Source: Notolepis coatsorum
Taxonomy: Eukaryota > Chordata > Actinopteri > Aulopiformes > Paralepididae
Assembly: GCA_963971535.1 (NCBI GenBank)
Contig: OZ020594.1
Location: forward strand, 114,063,418-114,127,417
DNA: 64,000 nucleotides
Direction of reading: 5' to 3'
Position 1 is the stretch's first letter, and each line of letters begins with the position of its first letter. The position numbers and the translations under genes were made by a program. Under the pieces are notes generated by a model. That model worked only from the letters and a program-made list of their open reading frames with translations. It made no database searches and was not told where the DNA came from. Positions 14,054 to 25,900 of this stretch are shown piece by piece.

Positions 14054-15727
14054 ATGTCAGACAGCGACACCCCGAAGCCGGAGGCCAAAGCCGGGCCGTC
14101 TCGGGTGAAGCAAAGAAATGACTCGCCGTCCCCGCTCAAAGAGGAAGGAAGGGAAGCCGAGACGGTGCAGACCTTGACCGCTGAGGTGGAGTCCCTAAAG
14201 GGTCAACTCCAAGACCAGGCGGGCATCCTGGATCACCAGCACGAACAATTAGAGCAGGCCCGACACCAAGAGTCGCTTGCCTTGGCACAGGCCGTGCTCC
14301 AACAGCTTCCTCCCGTGCCCCTCCCGGTGGTGTACGTCCAACGAGAGTGGAAGTGCAGCGAATTTGGAGGGGAAAAGGAGAGAGGGGAACCGCCAGTAGA
14401 AGACTGGATCCAGGTGATGAGGACCCACCTCCGTGCCAGTAGAATACCTGAGGAGGAACAAGCGGAGGTCGTACAGCTTCACCTCAAAGGCGAGGCGAAA
14501 CAGACGGTACGATTCCTGACCGAGGGAACCGTCCCCGACACTGAAGCCCTGTTCTCGCTCCTTGAGGAAACCTACGGGGACAAGGTCCCGGTCAGCATTC
14601 GCCTGGGGGAGTTCTTTGACCGAAGACAGGCCGCCGGGGAGACATTGCGCCAGTTCGCCTACGACCTGCAGGAGAGAATCCGTCGCCTACGACGTCGGGC
14701 GCCTGCACAGGTTGCCGATGCCGCTGCCCTGCTACAAGAGCGGTTTGTGGTAGGCCTCAGAGACGAGGCCCTGAGGAGAGAAATGCGGAAGTACATGAGA
14801 GAGGACGGGACGAGGCCGTTTCCCCAAGTCCTGAAGGCGGCGATCGATTGGTCGGAGGACGAGCTGGTCCTCCCCTCCGACAAGAGCTCCCCCCGGGGTT
14901 TAGTACACGCCACGGCCGCAGAGAGACGAGAGGCCCCACCGAACGTTGACGCGCTGCAGGAAGCTATTCAGCAGCTCAAGGCAGGACAGGAACAGCTAGG
15001 TGCGCGCCAAGAGCAACTATTCCTGGCCTTCCAACAGGAACGTGACGTGCCCCGGAGAGGTGACACTGGGCAGCGACGCCGAGACGACGCGACCGCCGCC
15101 ACACGGGAACCACCCCGCCGAGATGAAGAGGGCAGGCTGATCTGTTACGCCTGCAATCAGCCGGGCCACATCAGCAGGGATTGTCCCCGCTCAGCCCGCA
15201 GGCCATGCCTAGCCGCTAACCCCGCCCCCGAAGCTCCTGGCCCGACAGGGTACCGGCCCGGGCCACGAAGAGCAGTGGACGCCGTCGCAGCCGGAGTCAC
15301 CGACTCGGCTACGGAGGGCATTGGGACGCAGGACCTGCACGGGGAGTGCCTCACCCTAGACGTTCAGATCGACGGGGTCGAGACCCGCTGCCTCTTCGAT
15401 ACAGGCGCCGAAGTCACAACCATGAACGAGAATCACTTCAGAAGACACTTCCCGCGGTCGATGTTGACCCCTTCCAACTGGATCACCCTCATCGCCGCCA
15501 ACGGGTTGGAGATCCCAGTGGTGGGGTGTCTATACGCCGAAGTGAAGTGCCTAGAGATGACGTTTGTGGGTAAATGCATATTCATCCTAAAGGACGATCC
15601 CGCCCCGAGTGGCACCAGGAGACGCCGTCCAGGGACTTCTGGGCATGAACGTGCTCGGCGGGGTAGACGGCCTGTTCAGAGGAATCAAGGGGATGCGCCT
15701 GGCGAGCCGAAGATGGGTCGACGCTAA
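14054..15727 (+). CDS. Gypsy gag and start of protease
   Basis: The frame codes the capsid/nucleocapsid polyprotein and runs into the aspartic protease. I chose the ATG at 14054 (MSDSDTPKPE); the frame is open a little further up but without ATG. Residues ~45-100 are predicted coiled coil (VESLKGQLQDQAGILDHQHE...). A retrotransposon Gag domain follows (WKCSEFGGEKERGEPPVEDW ... LGEFFDRRQAAGETLRQFAYDL). One CCHC zinc knuckle lies at 15143-15184 (CYACNQPGHISRDC), for RNA binding. The protease active site DTGA is at 15398-15409. From about 15600 the frame is wrong: the text becomes Arg-rich and ends at 15727, while the protease continuation lies in the +1 frame. No separate gag stop is seen, so gag and pol were probably one frame. 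Confidence 0.9.
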   Translation: MSDSDTPKPEAKAGPSRVKQRNDSPSPLKEEGREAETVQTLTAEVESLKGQLQDQAGILDHQHEQLEQARHQESLALAQAVLQQLPPVPLPVVYVQREWKCSEFGGEKERGEPPVEDWIQVMRTHLRASRIPEEEQAEVVQLHLKGEAKQTVRFLTEGTVPDTEALFSLLEETYGDKVPVSIRLGEFFDRRQAAGETLRQFAYDLQERIRRLRRRAPAQVADAAALLQERFVVGLRDEALRREMRKYMREDGTRPFPQVLKAAIDWSEDELVLPSDKSSPRGLVHATAAERREAPPNVDALQEAIQQLKAGQEQLGARQEQLFLAFQQERDVPRRGDTGQRRRDDATAATREPPRRDEEGRLICYACNQPGHISRDCPRSARRPCLAANPAPEAPGPTGYRPGPRRAVDAVAAGVTDSATEGIGTQDLHGECLTLDVQIDGVETRCLFDTGAEVTTMNENHFRRHFPRSMLTPSNWITLIAANGLEIPVVGCLYAEVKCLEMTFVGKCIFILKDDPAPSGTRRRRPGTSGHERARRGRRPVQRNQGDAPGEPKMGRR

Positions 15728-17501
15728 GAGCATCGCCATCCGCCCGATAGTCACCGCCATGGCCCAAGAAGCCAGAGAGTGTACCGCCCCGGGAAGAATG
15801 GGGTACGTCAAAGTGGCCGGCCGAGAGCCGGTGGTTATTCCCCCACACAGCGAAGTGATCGTCTCAGGCCGCTGCGAGACGACGGTGGGGATGCGGCGCC
15901 CCGTGATGCTAGAGAACACGCCAAGTGCTAACCTGCCCCCCGGAATGCTGGTGGCGAACGTGGTGACCTACGCCCGACAGGGAAGAGTGCCGGTGCGGGT
16001 GTTGAACCCGACTGACGTTGAGATGGTGCTCAGACCCAGGTCCAGGCTGGCGGAGCTCCACTGCCCCCGTCAAGTGCGGCCTAAGGAGAGGGTGACCGTG
16101 GAGGAAGTAGACGGAGGCGTCCGAGTGACGGCGATTGAGGCTCGAGACAGCCCGCCAGAGGTAGAGCTGTACGGAAGGGTCAGAGGACTGGCCGTGCCCG
16201 TGCAGGCGAATCTGCAAGATCTCACGCCGGCCCAAGTGAGCCGACTAAATCAAGTGCTGGAGAAACACAAGGCGGTGTTCTCCGTGGATGACGGAGACTA
16301 CGGTTACACAACCACGGGAACTCACTACGTCCCCACCGGTAACGCATCCCCGGTCAAGCAACGGCACCGCCGAATACCGCCTCACGTGTTTCAGGAGGTG
16401 AAGCGGCACGTACAAGACCTGGTGGACCAGGGGGTGCTAGTAGAGAGCTGCAGTCCATGGGCGTCGCCGGCCGTGATCGTCATAAAGAACGACGGCTCCG
16501 TGCGGTTCTGCTGTGACTACCGCCGCCTCAATAACGTGACGCACCGAGATGCGTACCCCCTACCTCGTATTGAAGAGTCCCTAGACGCCTTGGGGCAGGC
16601 CAAGATCTTCTCCTCACTCGACCTCACCGCTGGCTACTTCCAAGTGGCGGTGAAAGAAGAGGATCAAGAGAAAACAGCCGTCACGATGCCCTTCGGCCTC
16701 TACCAGTGGACCCGTATGCCCTTCGGCTTGTGTAACGCACCCGCAACCTTTCAGCGGTTGATGACCGCCGTGCTGGGAGACCTGGCCTTCGACGTCCTGC
16801 TTGTCTATTTAGACGATGTCTTAGTGTTCGCCCTTGACTTCGAGAGCCATTGCCAGAAGTTGGACCTGGTGTTTGGACGACTGCGGGAACATGGGCTCAA
16901 ACTCAAGCCCCGAAAGTGCTTCCTTCTGAAGACCGAGGTCAAATTCCTGGGACACGTCGTCTCCGCAGCCGGCATACAGGTTGACACAGACATGGTGAAG
17001 GCGTTGGAGGACTGGCCAGCGCCACGCTCAGCGAAGGAGGTGAGGCAGGTTATCGGGTTCCTGTCCTATTATCGGCGGTTCGTGCCCCGCTTCGCACAAG
17101 TGGCCCAGCCCCTGCATGCCCTGATGGGAAAAGAAAAGAAGGGGTTCGCTAAAGGCCGGCCCGAGGCCTTCAAGTGGACTCTGCAGTGTCAGATGGCCTT
17201 CGATCATCTGCGGGAGTGCCTCTTGACGCCTCCGGTGCTGGCCTACCCCGACCTCCAACTCCCATTCATAGTGACCACAGACGGGAGCTATTTTGGACTG
17301 GGAGCAGTACTAAGCCAGAAGCAAGAGGGCGTGGAGCGAGTCATCGCCTTTGCGAGCCGAGGTCTGCGGGGGTCCGAAAGGAATGACCAAAATTACAGTG
17401 CGTTCAAGCTGGAACTCCTCGCCCTGAAGTGGGCAGTCACTGAGAAGTTCCGAGACCTCTTGATGTACGCCCAGTTCACCGTGATCACCGTAACCCATTG
17501 A
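15591..17501 (+). CDS. Gypsy pol part 1: end of protease, RT, RNase H (frameshifted)
   Basis: This segment has no start of its own; it is the continuation of the frame above after a net +1 shift. LLGMNVLGG (about 15636-15662) is the end of the aspartic protease. Reverse transcriptase follows: [38 protein letters not shown] and the catalytic YLDD at 16806-16817. RNase H starts at the TTDGS aspartate (17280) with AFASRGL and [11 protein letters not shown]. Near 17491 a net one-base loss moves the conserved end of RNase H into another frame and the reading stops at 17501. RT and RNase H copy the element's RNA into DNA in cytoplasmic particles. With both breaks this copy cannot make an intact polyprotein unless translation shifts frame. 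Confidence 0.93.
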   Translation, partial: RTIPPRVAPGDAVQGLLGMNVLGGVDGLFRGIKGMRLASRRWVDAKSIAIRPIVTAMAQEARECTAPGRMGYVKVAGREPVVIPPHSEVIVSGRCETTVGMRRPVMLENTPSANLPPGMLVANVVTYARQGRVPVRVLNPTDVEMVLRPRSRLAELHCPRQVRPKERVTVEEVDGGVRVTAIEARDSPPEVELYGRVRGLAVPVQANLQDLTPAQVSRLNQVLEKHKAVFSVDDGDYGYTTTGTHYVPTGNASPVKQRHRRIPPHVFQEVKRHVQDLVDQGVLVESCSPWASPAVIVIKNDGSVRFCCDYRRLNNVTHRDAYPLPRIEESLDALGQAKIFSSLDLTAGYFQVAVKEEDQEKTAVTMPFGLYQWTRMPFGLCNAPATFQRLMTAVLGDLAFDVLLVYLDDVLVFALDFESHCQKLDLVFGRLREHGLKLKPRKCFLLKTEVKFLGHVVSAAGIQVDTDMVKALEDWPAPRSAKEVRQVIGFLSYYRRFVPRFAQVAQPLHALMGKEKKGFAKGRPEAFKWTLQCQMAFDHLRECLLTPPVLAYPDLQLPFIVTTDGSYFGLGAVLSQKQEGVERVIAFASRGLRGSERNDQNYSAFKLELLALKWAVTEKFRDLLMYAQFTVITVTH

Positions 17502-19654
17502 AACACCTAGGTACGGCCAACCTGGGAGCAGTGGAGCAGCGCTGGAACGCTCAGCTCGCAGAGTACGACTTCGTGGTCCAGTACAAGCCTGGTCGACTCA
17601 ACCAGAACGCAGACGCCCTGTCTCGCATGCCGATGCGGACCGAACCTGAGGTAGAAGACACCGAAAAAGACTTCCTAACAATACCCGCGACCGGCACTCA
17701 CACCCGTCAGGGTCTACCGGAACGGACCGCCTCCTTGTGCGCCCCCGCCTCAGTCGCCCGCGATGGCTACGAAGAAGTACGGGCCCTGCTAGGCCCCGAG
17801 AGACCGACCGAGACATGGGAGGTCCCGAGCGCCAGCGCTTGTCGGATAGCGACACAGAAAGGGAACAGCGGGTATGACTGGGCGGAAATGCGGCAGCTAC
17901 AGGCGGACGATCCCGAGTTGGGTCCGGTGTGGCGGGCAGTGACCCGGGGAGTCCCTCCCACCAAAGTACAGTTAAAGGAGGGAGACCCGAGACTCCGCAA
18001 GTTATACGGGCAGTGGGAGCGGTTCCGTCTGCACCAACAAGTACTGTTTCGACGAGTCAGTGACCCCCGGGACGGGGAGGAGGTTCTGCAGCTGGTGGTA
18101 CCCACGGCCCTGCGACGGAGGATCTATGAGACCCAACACGAAGATGGAGGACACTACGGAGGGCAAGGGACAGTGGACCTGATGAGGCGAAGTTATTACT
18201 GGACCGGGATGACAGAAGAGGTGAAGAAATGGGTGCAGCAATGCAAGCGATGCGCATTAGCCCGGGACGTGTTTCCTAAAGCCCAGGCCCTGATGACCTG
18301 CACCAACGTGACAGCCCCCATGGAGGTCCTTGCTATGGACTTTATCGTGTTGGAAAGGTCAGTGGGTGGCTATGAGAACGTACTGGTACTGACCGACATG
18401 TTCACCAGATTCACTATTGCCATACCGACCAAAGATCAGACGGCGAAGACCACCGCCGCCGCCATCATCAAGCATTGGTTCGTGTATTACGGTTGCCCTG
18501 CCCGACTCCATGCCGACCAAGGGCGTAATTTCGAGTCGAGCGTCATCAAGGAACTCTGCCGACTGTACGGAATCTCCAAGAGCCGCACCACGCCTTACCA
18601 TCCTCAGGGGAATGGGCAATGTGAGAGGTTCAACAGGACAATGCACGACATGCTGCGGAGTCTGCCCGCAGAGAAGAAGCGAGACTGGAAGGAGCACCTA
18701 CCCAAGTTGGTACTCACGTACAACTGCCACGTGCACTCCTCCACGGGGTACTCCCCCTTCTACCTGCTCTTCGGAAGGGACGCCCGAATGCCCCGAGATG
18801 TCCTGGGGGGCCGAGACGTCATCCAGGAGGGAGCGGGGGACCTAGACGAGTGGGTACAGAGTCATCACGAGCGATTAAAGGCCGCTGCCGAGGCCGCCGA
18901 GGCCACGGCGAAGCAGGCGTCTCATCGACGCAAGAGGATTTACGACAGGAAGAGCAGAGGTGCACTCCTGCGGGCAGGGGACCGAGTCCTGATACGCGAC
19001 CACCGGACCCGGGGCCGTAACAAGATACAGGACAAGTGGGAGCCTACGTCGTACGTGGTAGTGAAGCAGAGCCACGAAGGGACACCCGTGTTCACAGTCA
19101 GGCCCGAAACAGGGGGCCCCGAGAGGACCGTGCATCGAGACCAGGTCAAGACCTGTCCGTTTCCAGCCTCCGACCTAGAAGCAAGGGTGAGGGCCCCTCG
19201 ACAGACCCCTGTGGCGCTGCGGAGCTCGTCCGAATCAGACAGTGGAGATGCTTTCGGGGGCCGCCGAGAACCGCATCCTAGGGCGTGTAACCACCCCAGG
19301 CCCGTGCGGGACGTCCCGGAAGAGGCAGCGAACGCTGGGTCAGACGCGGAGTCGACCCCATCGGGAGAAGAGGGGGAGGAAGGCGGAGACGGAGTCGAAG
19401 AGGAGGCTGCGGGCGGTCCACCGATGGCCCCGGAGGGCGAGGCCGTGGTCCATGACCCACCTACAGACACAGAAGAATCCGACAAGGAGTCGGCGGTGGG
19501 GGGAGTGGAACCCCCCAGAGTGGAACCAGCCCGGCCCCACAGGAGCACCAGAGGTCGGCTACCCGTTCGGTATCGCCAGGACTATGTGCTCAAGAGTGTG
19601 TTTGTTGAACAGTGTGTCCAGCTCATGAAGGAGTGTGTGAAACTGTTAGCATAA
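17498..19654 (+). CDS. Gypsy pol part 2: end of RNase H and integrase
   Basis: The frame opens at the junction where the previous one breaks and has no ATG there; it continues pol. It begins [15 protein letters not shown] and the linker [18 protein letters not shown] typical of gypsy RNase H ends. Integrase follows: zinc-binding H-H near 18137-18154 and C-x2-C at 18242-18253; catalytic D (18338, AMDFI), D (18515, HADQGRNF) and E (18623, QCERFNR), giving the D-D35-E spacing. A C-terminal GPY/F-like region reads [16 protein letters not shown]... and [10 protein letters not shown]. The tail is acidic and Pro-rich (about 19200-19560) and ends at 19652-19654. All integrase catalytic residues are intact. 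Integrase inserts the DNA copy into chromosomes. Confidence 0.95.
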   Translation: MKHLGTANLGAVEQRWNAQLAEYDFVVQYKPGRLNQNADALSRMPMRTEPEVEDTEKDFLTIPATGTHTRQGLPERTASLCAPASVARDGYEEVRALLGPERPTETWEVPSASACRIATQKGNSGYDWAEMRQLQADDPELGPVWRAVTRGVPPTKVQLKEGDPRLRKLYGQWERFRLHQQVLFRRVSDPRDGEEVLQLVVPTALRRRIYETQHEDGGHYGGQGTVDLMRRSYYWTGMTEEVKKWVQQCKRCALARDVFPKAQALMTCTNVTAPMEVLAMDFIVLERSVGGYENVLVLTDMFTRFTIAIPTKDQTAKTTAAAIIKHWFVYYGCPARLHADQGRNFESSVIKELCRLYGISKSRTTPYHPQGNGQCERFNRTMHDMLRSLPAEKKRDWKEHLPKLVLTYNCHVHSSTGYSPFYLLFGRDARMPRDVLGGRDVIQEGAGDLDEWVQSHHERLKAAAEAAEATAKQASHRRKRIYDRKSRGALLRAGDRVLIRDHRTRGRNKIQDKWEPTSYVVVKQSHEGTPVFTVRPETGGPERTVHRDQVKTCPFPASDLEARVRAPRQTPVALRSSSESDSGDAFGGRREPHPRACNHPRPVRDVPEEAANAGSDAESTPSGEEGEEGGDGVEEEAAGGPPMAPEGEAVVHDPPTDTEESDKESAVGGVEPPRVEPARPHRSTRGRLPVRYRQDYVLKSVFVEQCVQLMKECVKLLA

Positions 19655-19753
19655 GGTACGAGTGTCGATCGATGTGTGAAACTGTTGGTCTCAGGACCGT
19701 TTTCATGCATGCGTTGGTTGTTGTTGTTAACTTGCAGAGGACTTAGCAAGTTC

Positions 19754-19767
19754 AAAGTGGGGGGAAA
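19754..19767 (+). promoter_or_regulatory. Polypurine tract
   Basis: aaagtggggggaaa lies directly before the 3' LTR, the expected primer site for plus-strand DNA synthesis. Confidence 0.9.
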
Positions 19768-21607
19768 TGTAGCAGTCTGAAAATATTGTATATTATTCAG
19801 GACTGCTGACTGGTGTTTTATATTCCCTTTGTACACAAAGACATCATTGATATTCACACGAACAATGACACAAGCGTCCCCTTCCGAAGAGCACTGGAAT
19901 ATGGATTATAAACGACAGTACTGGATCATATTCTACAATGCTTTTCCCTTGTGACTGGCAGGCGGGACCAGTAGGGGGCGGTAGCAGGCAGAGAGTGGCG
20001 GAGAGAGTTGGGAGGAGATATATGGAGGAGAGAAACGGAAGACGCTCTCTTCGGCAGTGAACTTGGACAACGAACAGTCGCAACGAACGGGGGCTCTGGA
20101 GAGCCCTGTTGCTGAAGTTATGCCAGAGGGCCCCGTGAGATAGCAATGGGTGATAGGAAGTACTGGCTAGTGGACACGATATCCTAGCAGTACCAGCGAT
20201 AGTGTGTGAACAATTAGTGCAGAGCCAGGCACTAGCAATCGGGTTATAATAGTTACTGTGTGCGGTATAGGTAGCGTGCGGCTAACCGAGTATCCAAGTC
20301 CTTAACCGTCGAGTTATAGTAGCTACTGTGTGCGGTATAGAGTGCGAGCCCCAGGACGAGCGTGGGCCAACAACCGGTCTGCTCCGGCTGACTTCAACCA
20401 GATCTGCACCCGGCTGCCTGCAATCAGTCTGCTCCGGCTGACTTCAATCAGACCTGCACCAGGCTGCCTGCAATTTACGGGAGTTCCTCCCGTCCAGCAG
20501 GGGTCGTCATCGCTCAGCACACGCTCTCAGCCGGCGCTGCCTCTCTGCCCAGCTCCGCCTGCTAACATCCTCGCCGAGAGCGTTCGACGCCATCTTGCCT
20601 CCCGGACAACAGTGGAGTGGGCGAGGCGGCCATTTTGGATGAGTAAAAATGAGCATTGATGCTCCCGAGTTATTATACAGTACACAGTGTGGTGCAGCCT
20701 GCGGGCGAAAGTAACGTTGCTACTACCATTCTATAGGGGTACCCCAAACAATATATGCCGGCATTAAGATAGGACTTTACTGGTATTTTGTGGGCCCACT
20801 CTTTTGTTTTCGTTCCTTTTCTTTGAGCGTGATAAAATGTGTGTTTCCTAATATTTCCCATTCGGTGAACCCTTCTCTTTCCTCCCTTATGTTCCCCCTT
20901 CCTTCCCCATATTACCGACCTGGAGCAGTATATGTAATCCCTTAGGGAAGGTGGATACTGTGTCCAGCCCAGACGTGGGCAGCACTTAGTCTGTGTACAG
21001 TGGACAGCACTTAGTCCGGGTACCGTGAGAGCACTTGGTGCCTAGGTGTAATTATATAATTACCAGATTGTAATCATTGTGTGATGATACCCATGGTGCA
21101 ATAATCACCAGACGTAGCTATGTTGTAACTAGGCCCATGGTATAATAACACTCAGACTGAACGGGAGCACGGTGTGTGTGTCTTTTATTGAGTCTAATTC
21201 TAATCCTTTGATGCGGGTAATATATCTATTATTAACCCCTTCCTGTTCAACCTTCCCTTTTCCCATTGTAAGGTTTCTGGTGTTACTGAGGGAGGGTACT
21301 GCTTGCGGGGGGAACCAAGTTATTTATTTACCATTCGGTCATTAGGTGTGGGGGGGTGCTAGGGGACAATCGGGGAGAGTGAGGGCGTGTTGGGGAGTAC
21401 TGCTGACTGCCCAAGAGAGAGGGAGGAAGACCAGAGTACCGGACTAGGTTTGTAAATCCTGGGCCTCATACACCCCACTGCCAGCCTCCAGTTGACGCTC
21501 CTGACCCCAAAGCCGGAGGTGCAGCTAGCCAGAGTTCTACTGTGTCTCGCTACCTAGTAACCGTGTACCACAGTTCCCACGAAGCAGGGATAATCCACCC
21601 TGCTACA
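19768..21607 (+). repeat. 3' LTR of the gypsy element (1840 bp)
   Basis: It starts tgtagcagtctg and ends ctgctaca, followed by the target duplication cata. It is nine bases longer than the 5' LTR, fully explained by one extra g near 20620 and an extra ttctactg near 21535. Confidence 0.97.
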
Positions 21608-21611
21608 CATA

Positions 21612-22105
21612 GGAGAGAGAGAAGAGTTTGGATTTGAAGATATGAACAGAGCTTGCCTCCCTGACTATGGCAGGGAGTTTATTCCACAGATAGGAGAATT
21701 CTCTGTTATCTGCTGATTTCTTTTAACCCTACGGATACAGAGGTAGCCCATATTTTGTGATTGGAGGACGTGTGTCTGAATATCACGTGATGAGTTCTGA
21801 TAAATAGAGCGCTGCAAGTCCATGTAGTCTTATGTTACCAGTAGCACTTTAAAGTCAGAATGGGCATTGTAATATCACATTTTCTGGTTTTGATAATGAT
21901 TCTGGCAGCTGCATTTCATATGAGTTGAAGACTTTTCACAGTAGAATGTTGTAGTCCATATAATTGATTACAGTAATCAAGTCTGGACAAAACAAAAGCA
22001 TGTACGATGGTTTCAGCATCAGACACAGTTAACCCTTATGTGGTGTTCTGGTTTGAGGGATGTTTACTAAGATAAATGATACAATGAGTCATATCTAGTC
22101 AACTA
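21612..22105. other. Intron segment, unassigned repeat-like DNA
   Basis: Text such as gagtttattccacagatagg resembles the 3' parts of LINE families (compare 26772-26800, cattccacagggtggctcc) but no frame or boundary could be fixed. The pre-insertion left flank of the gypsy element is 12004-12155. Confidence 0.3.
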
Positions 22106-22345
22106 TGTGCCTTCTAGAATATTACGATCATCTACTACTGGTCTATTTGAAGGTTCCAAACCACAGCCTAAAGAAAATCGTGGACGCAGCCTTCGCAAAC
22201 TATGCACCAAAGTTAGGGAAGCTAGATCTCTAAATATCTTCAAAAATAAGCTAAAAACGTATCTCTTCACCATAGCCTTTTAATACACTCCACTGCTGAT
22301 TGTACTGACACTATTTTACTCTGTCCATTCTATTTGACTCTTTTA
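22106..22345 (+). mobile_element. L2-type LINE remnant, RT C-terminus
   Basis: A decayed frame reads RILRSSTTGLFEG and, after frame changes, SLNIFKNKLKTYLFTIAF, matching the end of the intact RT at 57350-57540 (TLRSSTTGLLDT, IFKGKLKTYLYSLAY). Its 3' end is displaced to 23641-23834 by later insertion. Confidence 0.75.
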
Positions 22346-22564
22346 TGACTTTTATGACAGGTTCTAAACTGTCAGGTATCAAACTATGTGAGTATCAAGC
22401 AGGAAGAAAGACTGTCAGGTTTTTAAAACTATGTGGGGACCCAGGCCTAGAACTGCGCCCTGAGAGGGAGGTTCGAAGGGTCAAAGTGGGTATCAAACAG
22501 GAAGGAAGACTGTCAGGTTCTACACTGTGGATATCAAACAGGGAAGGTAAAGACGGTTTTAAAC

Positions 22565-23640
22565 CAGGGGTCTCAAACTCAATTTACCTGGGGGCCGCTG
22601 GAGGTAGAGTCTGGGTGAGGCTGGGCCGCATCAAATATTAAAAAAAAAAGTATTCTTCTCAGTGGTGTCAGTGGACTCATCCACAGCTATGGAAATGCAC
22701 TGTGCATTTTTTTATTCTATCACAAAGCTGTTTAATCAAATCACCAGCCAGTATTTCAGTTATTCTGGTTGCTGTGCGGTCTGAGGGGGATTTGCTTTTG
22801 TTTGCCTTCAAACATGGTCTCCATCACTTCAGTCATACATTATTTTATTATGTATGCATCAGAGAGAGAGAATGGCTGAGGTGAGGACTTGGTTGCTTCT
22901 CGTTGTGACATAGATTTAACAATAATTCTGCTTGCAGCTTGATATGATGATTTCATTCCATTTATTTTTGTGGTTCTTAGCACTGAATTTTGAGGAAAGG
23001 TTGCATTAAAATAACTTTTGTTTCATAGTGGCGTTTCAAATTGCCACCCTTCACAAGAGCTACCGTTTCTTGGCATATTAATCACATTGGTTTGGTGCTG
23101 GGACTCAGGATGAACGCATATTTTGCAGTCCATTCACCTTTGAATTGCAGTCGACTTTTCTTTTACTGACCATCTTTGAACATGCCATATTTTTCTGCTG
23201 GCTGCCTGCTGGCAAAACTTATCTCATGGAGATAAAACTGGGAGCGAGGCTACTGTAGATGCGCTGTCAACTCTGCTTTGACTCTGACTGTTTAAGACCC
23301 GCCCTACTCTGCATCTGATTTGCAGACTGTGGGTGGGGGGGAAAACACTGACTGGACGCTGAATGTGATTGGACCAGAGCAGAGTACACAGACACAGACA
23401 GTGTGGCAGTGCAGCCGGACATGCAGAGCACTGCTCGCAGAGGAGATAGCGAGGATGCATTTGCCTTCCACTTTACTTGGTATCACTCCGGAATCACGTT
23501 TCAACCAAGTCACTAATGTAACGTTGCTGTCATGAGCCTGCACTATGGTCGCCTACAAGTGATAAAATAAATAAAACGTCCAACTCTCGCGCAACGACTC
23601 TGCAAACAGTTGCGCGCGGGCCGCACTAACACTAAACTTT
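22565..23640. mobile_element. hAT (Charlie-like) element, right end missing
   Basis: It begins caggggtctcaaactca and has gggccgc-rich text near both sides (ggccgcatcaaat; gggccgcactaac), as in the widespread fish family with these ends. The expected terminal gagacccctg is absent; the sequence passes directly into the L2 3' UTR. The right limit is approximate. No intact transposase frame was recognised. Confidence 0.55.
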
Positions 23641-23793
23641 GATGTCAAGTCACTATTTGATTGCACTATTTAGATCCTAATGTGAAAAACTGATTTTTAT
23701 GTCTGCACTTTATGTGCTCATTTTATGCCTATCTTTTTCTGTTGTAAAGCACTTTGAGCTGCAATTCTATGAAAGGTGCTATACAAATAAACT

Positions 23794-23834
<41 letters not shown>
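23641..23834 (+). mobile_element. L2-type LINE 3' end with (ATT)n tail
   Basis: The text taaagcactttgagctgcaa, then gaaaggtgctatacaaataa and (ATT)n, is the standard L2 3' terminus and parallels 58150-58225. It probably belongs to the remnant 22106-22345, split by the hAT. Confidence 0.8.
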
Positions 23835-24065
23835 GGTCATTGGCCTTGTCTCATTTTCTGTGAAGAACATGTAAAAAAACATACTGTGCACCCCTACACA
23901 TCTATCTTACATACGTGGTGTAACGACCCCAGACTGTAGAAATTGTTGATGAAAACAAGTAAACATGGTAGGAATGTAACAAAAAGGTTCACTGTGTTCC
24001 ATTCACTGTCTGCTTCCACCTTGTTTCATTCATATTTTTCAAGATAAACGTGATTTATTAAATTA

Positions 24066-25012
24066 CCGTACTTTTCGCACTATAAGCCGCACCTGAATAT
24101 AAGCCGCAGCAGCTAAATTGAATGACGTGTACATATATAAGCCGCACTGGACTATAAGCCGCAGGTGTTTTAATGTTTAATTACCATATGTAAGGGTTCG
24201 TGCACAGAGGGGATTGTCGGGAAAGAGATGGCTGTTTGAGGAAGCTCCCATTTATTAACATTTTTGTTTAAACAGGAACGATAGCCAGTTAGCCAGCGCC
24301 GGGTACAGTAGGTAGCAACGTTGCTCTCATAACGATAGCCAGTTAGCCAGCGCCGGGTACAGTAGGTAGCAACGTTAGCTCTCATAACGATAGCCAGTTA
24401 GCAGCACTGGGTACAGTAGGTAGCAACGTTAGCTCTCATAACGATAGCCAGTTAGCAGCGCCGGGTACATATAGGTAGCAACGTTAGCTCTCATAACGAT
24501 AGCAAGTTAGCAGCGCCGGGTACAGTAGGTAGCAACGTTAGCTCTCATAACGATAGCCAGTTAGCAGCGCCGGGTACATATAGGTAGCAACGTTAGCTCT
24601 CATAACGATAGCCAGTTAGCCAGCGCTAGCCAGCACCTGCGAAATCGAGTGCCAAACTGATGATATCAGACGTTGATATCAGGAGCTATCAGCAGCTAGA
24701 TAACATTAGACAACGCCTCATGTATAAATAAACTAAAGTGAATAGTTTGTTCACTGGGTCATTTTGTTTAATGCTTCAGTTATGTTGAAAGAGGAGCCCT
24801 GAGCTGCTCATACACTAGATTCATGCCGTAATGGTTTGTTGACGTGGTTGACGTGCACTGCTGCAGCAGATTTAGGAGTCTGATCTGACGGTCACAGAGC
24901 TGAGCGAGTGCGCCCAGTTATCTGTAAAAATCCATAGATTAGCCGCACCGTTATAAGCCGCAGGGGGAAAAAATGGGGGAAAAAGCCGCGGCTTATAGTC
25001 CGAAAAGTACGG
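24066..25012. mobile_element. TIR element (actataagccgc family) in TA
   Basis: Left end ccgtacttttcgcactataa and right end, reversed, ccgtacttttcggactataa are inverted with one mismatch; TA flanks both sides (24064-24065 and 25013-25014), which suggests a Tc1/mariner-like target but is short evidence. taagccgca recurs internally near both ends. The middle is a minisatellite. There is no transposase frame. Confidence 0.7.
24276..24632. repeat. Minisatellite, 53-55 bp unit, inside the TIR element
   Basis: Six and a half copies of aacgatagccagttagcagc ... gtagcaacgttagctctcat. An alternation of gtacagtagg and gtacatatagg between copies indicates higher-order variation. Confidence 0.95.
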
Positions 25013-25597
25013 TAATGTCTCGATTATCATGGATTTTCTTTTTACAGACATCACATTTGATCACAAAAAAACAAATATCACTTTTATTCATAATTGTGAT
25101 CTAGCAGAGGTAAATGGGAAACATTAACCATACAGTATATGCCGTTTAAATTGCTTGACATTTTAGATAAAGTTAACATAATCATAGTTTTTACATAAAT
25201 TGTTATGGATTTATTGTTTTAAAATCCCAATAATGTTGTCGGTCCACCAGAGTAACATAAATGCAAACACCCTACAAGGGTTAATACTATAGAGATCAGA
25301 TGTTTTAAATATTACGAAGATGAAATAAGGCCATTCTGGTGATATCTTTGATGTGTCAATCAAATGAGAGAGAATGATGAAAAAGCATGCAGAGGTTTTT
25401 AATGGTGGAGCTTCTGTGAAATAAGACAATTCTCACATTTCAGGGAGGTGACCTTAAACATACACCTCAGTCTAGGAGGCCAACAATTATCATCTCAGTT
25501 TTATTAGTATTTAGGAGCAAGACATTGAATGACATCCCATTTTTTATTACAGATAAACATGCCTCTAAATGTAGTAGTTTCTCTTGTTTCTGTGCAG
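25013..25597. other. Intron segment before the second SRCR exon
   Basis: No gene or clear repeat seen. The last 30 bases (agtagtttctcttgtttctgtgcag) are a good pyrimidine tract and acceptor for the exon at 25598. Confidence 0.5.
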
Positions 25598-25900
25598 AGC
25601 CTAATGATGTGAGGTTGGTGGAAGGAGGCAGCCGCTGTGCTGGGGGACTGGAGATCAACCACCAGGGAGTCTGGAGACCAGTATACATGTCCTCATATAC
25701 CATGAGGGCAGCAGCTGTAGTGTGCAGACAGCTGGACTGTGGCTCTGCTGTTTCAACAGAAAGTAGGAATGGTTCTAGACAACCTGTATGGCAGTTTACA
25801 TCTTTCTGTTCTGGCTCTGAGTCTGCACTGAGGGAGTGTAGAGCACCAGTGCCACTGGCCAGGCTTTCTTTATCTTCCAGCGAGAAGGTGATCTGCTCAG
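25598..25900 (+). CDS. SRCR domain exon (receptor exon B)
   Basis: This exon codes a second SRCR domain of 101 codons in the same receptor. It reads (E)PNDVRLVEGGSRCAGGLEI, AAAVVCRQLDCGSAVS, FCSGSESALREC and KVICSG. Six cysteines remain; relative to the eight of group B, C2 (the site reads VWRPVYMSS) and C7 are both absent. In group B these two are disulfide partners, so the remaining pairs C1-C4, C3-C8 and C5-C6 can still form. One N-glycosylation sequon (NGS) is present. The acceptor is tgtgcag, the donor ag|gtaact, phase 1-1, as in exon A. A domain of this wording, lacking C2/C7, is in my recollection common in fish SRCR proteins. Family is certain; whether another SRCR exon was lost between 3037 and 25597 is unknown. 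Confidence 0.94.

Larger units (their letters stand above)
12156..21607 (+). mobile_element. Ty3/gypsy LTR retrotransposon, 9.45 kb, recently inserted, frameshifted
   Basis: A complete element: 5' LTR, primer-binding site, gag, protease, RT, RNase H, integrase, polypurine tract and 3' LTR. The order with integrase after RNase H is that of Ty3/gypsy. A 4-bp target duplication cata flanks it (12152-12155 and 21608-21611). By eye the LTRs differ by about 14 substitutions and two indels over 1.83 kb (under 1%), so insertion is young. Even so, the coding part is broken twice, near 15600 in the protease and near 17491 in RNase H. No envelope-like gene follows integrase. It lies in the sense direction in the first visible intron of the SRCR gene, so its LTR promoter and poly-A signals could act on that transcript (inference). 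Confidence 0.97.

Noticed and set aside
19200-19654. Envelope gene after integrase
   Set aside because: The acidic, Pro-rich C-terminal part belongs to the integrase frame; there is no signal peptide, membrane span or separate frame before the 3' LTR.
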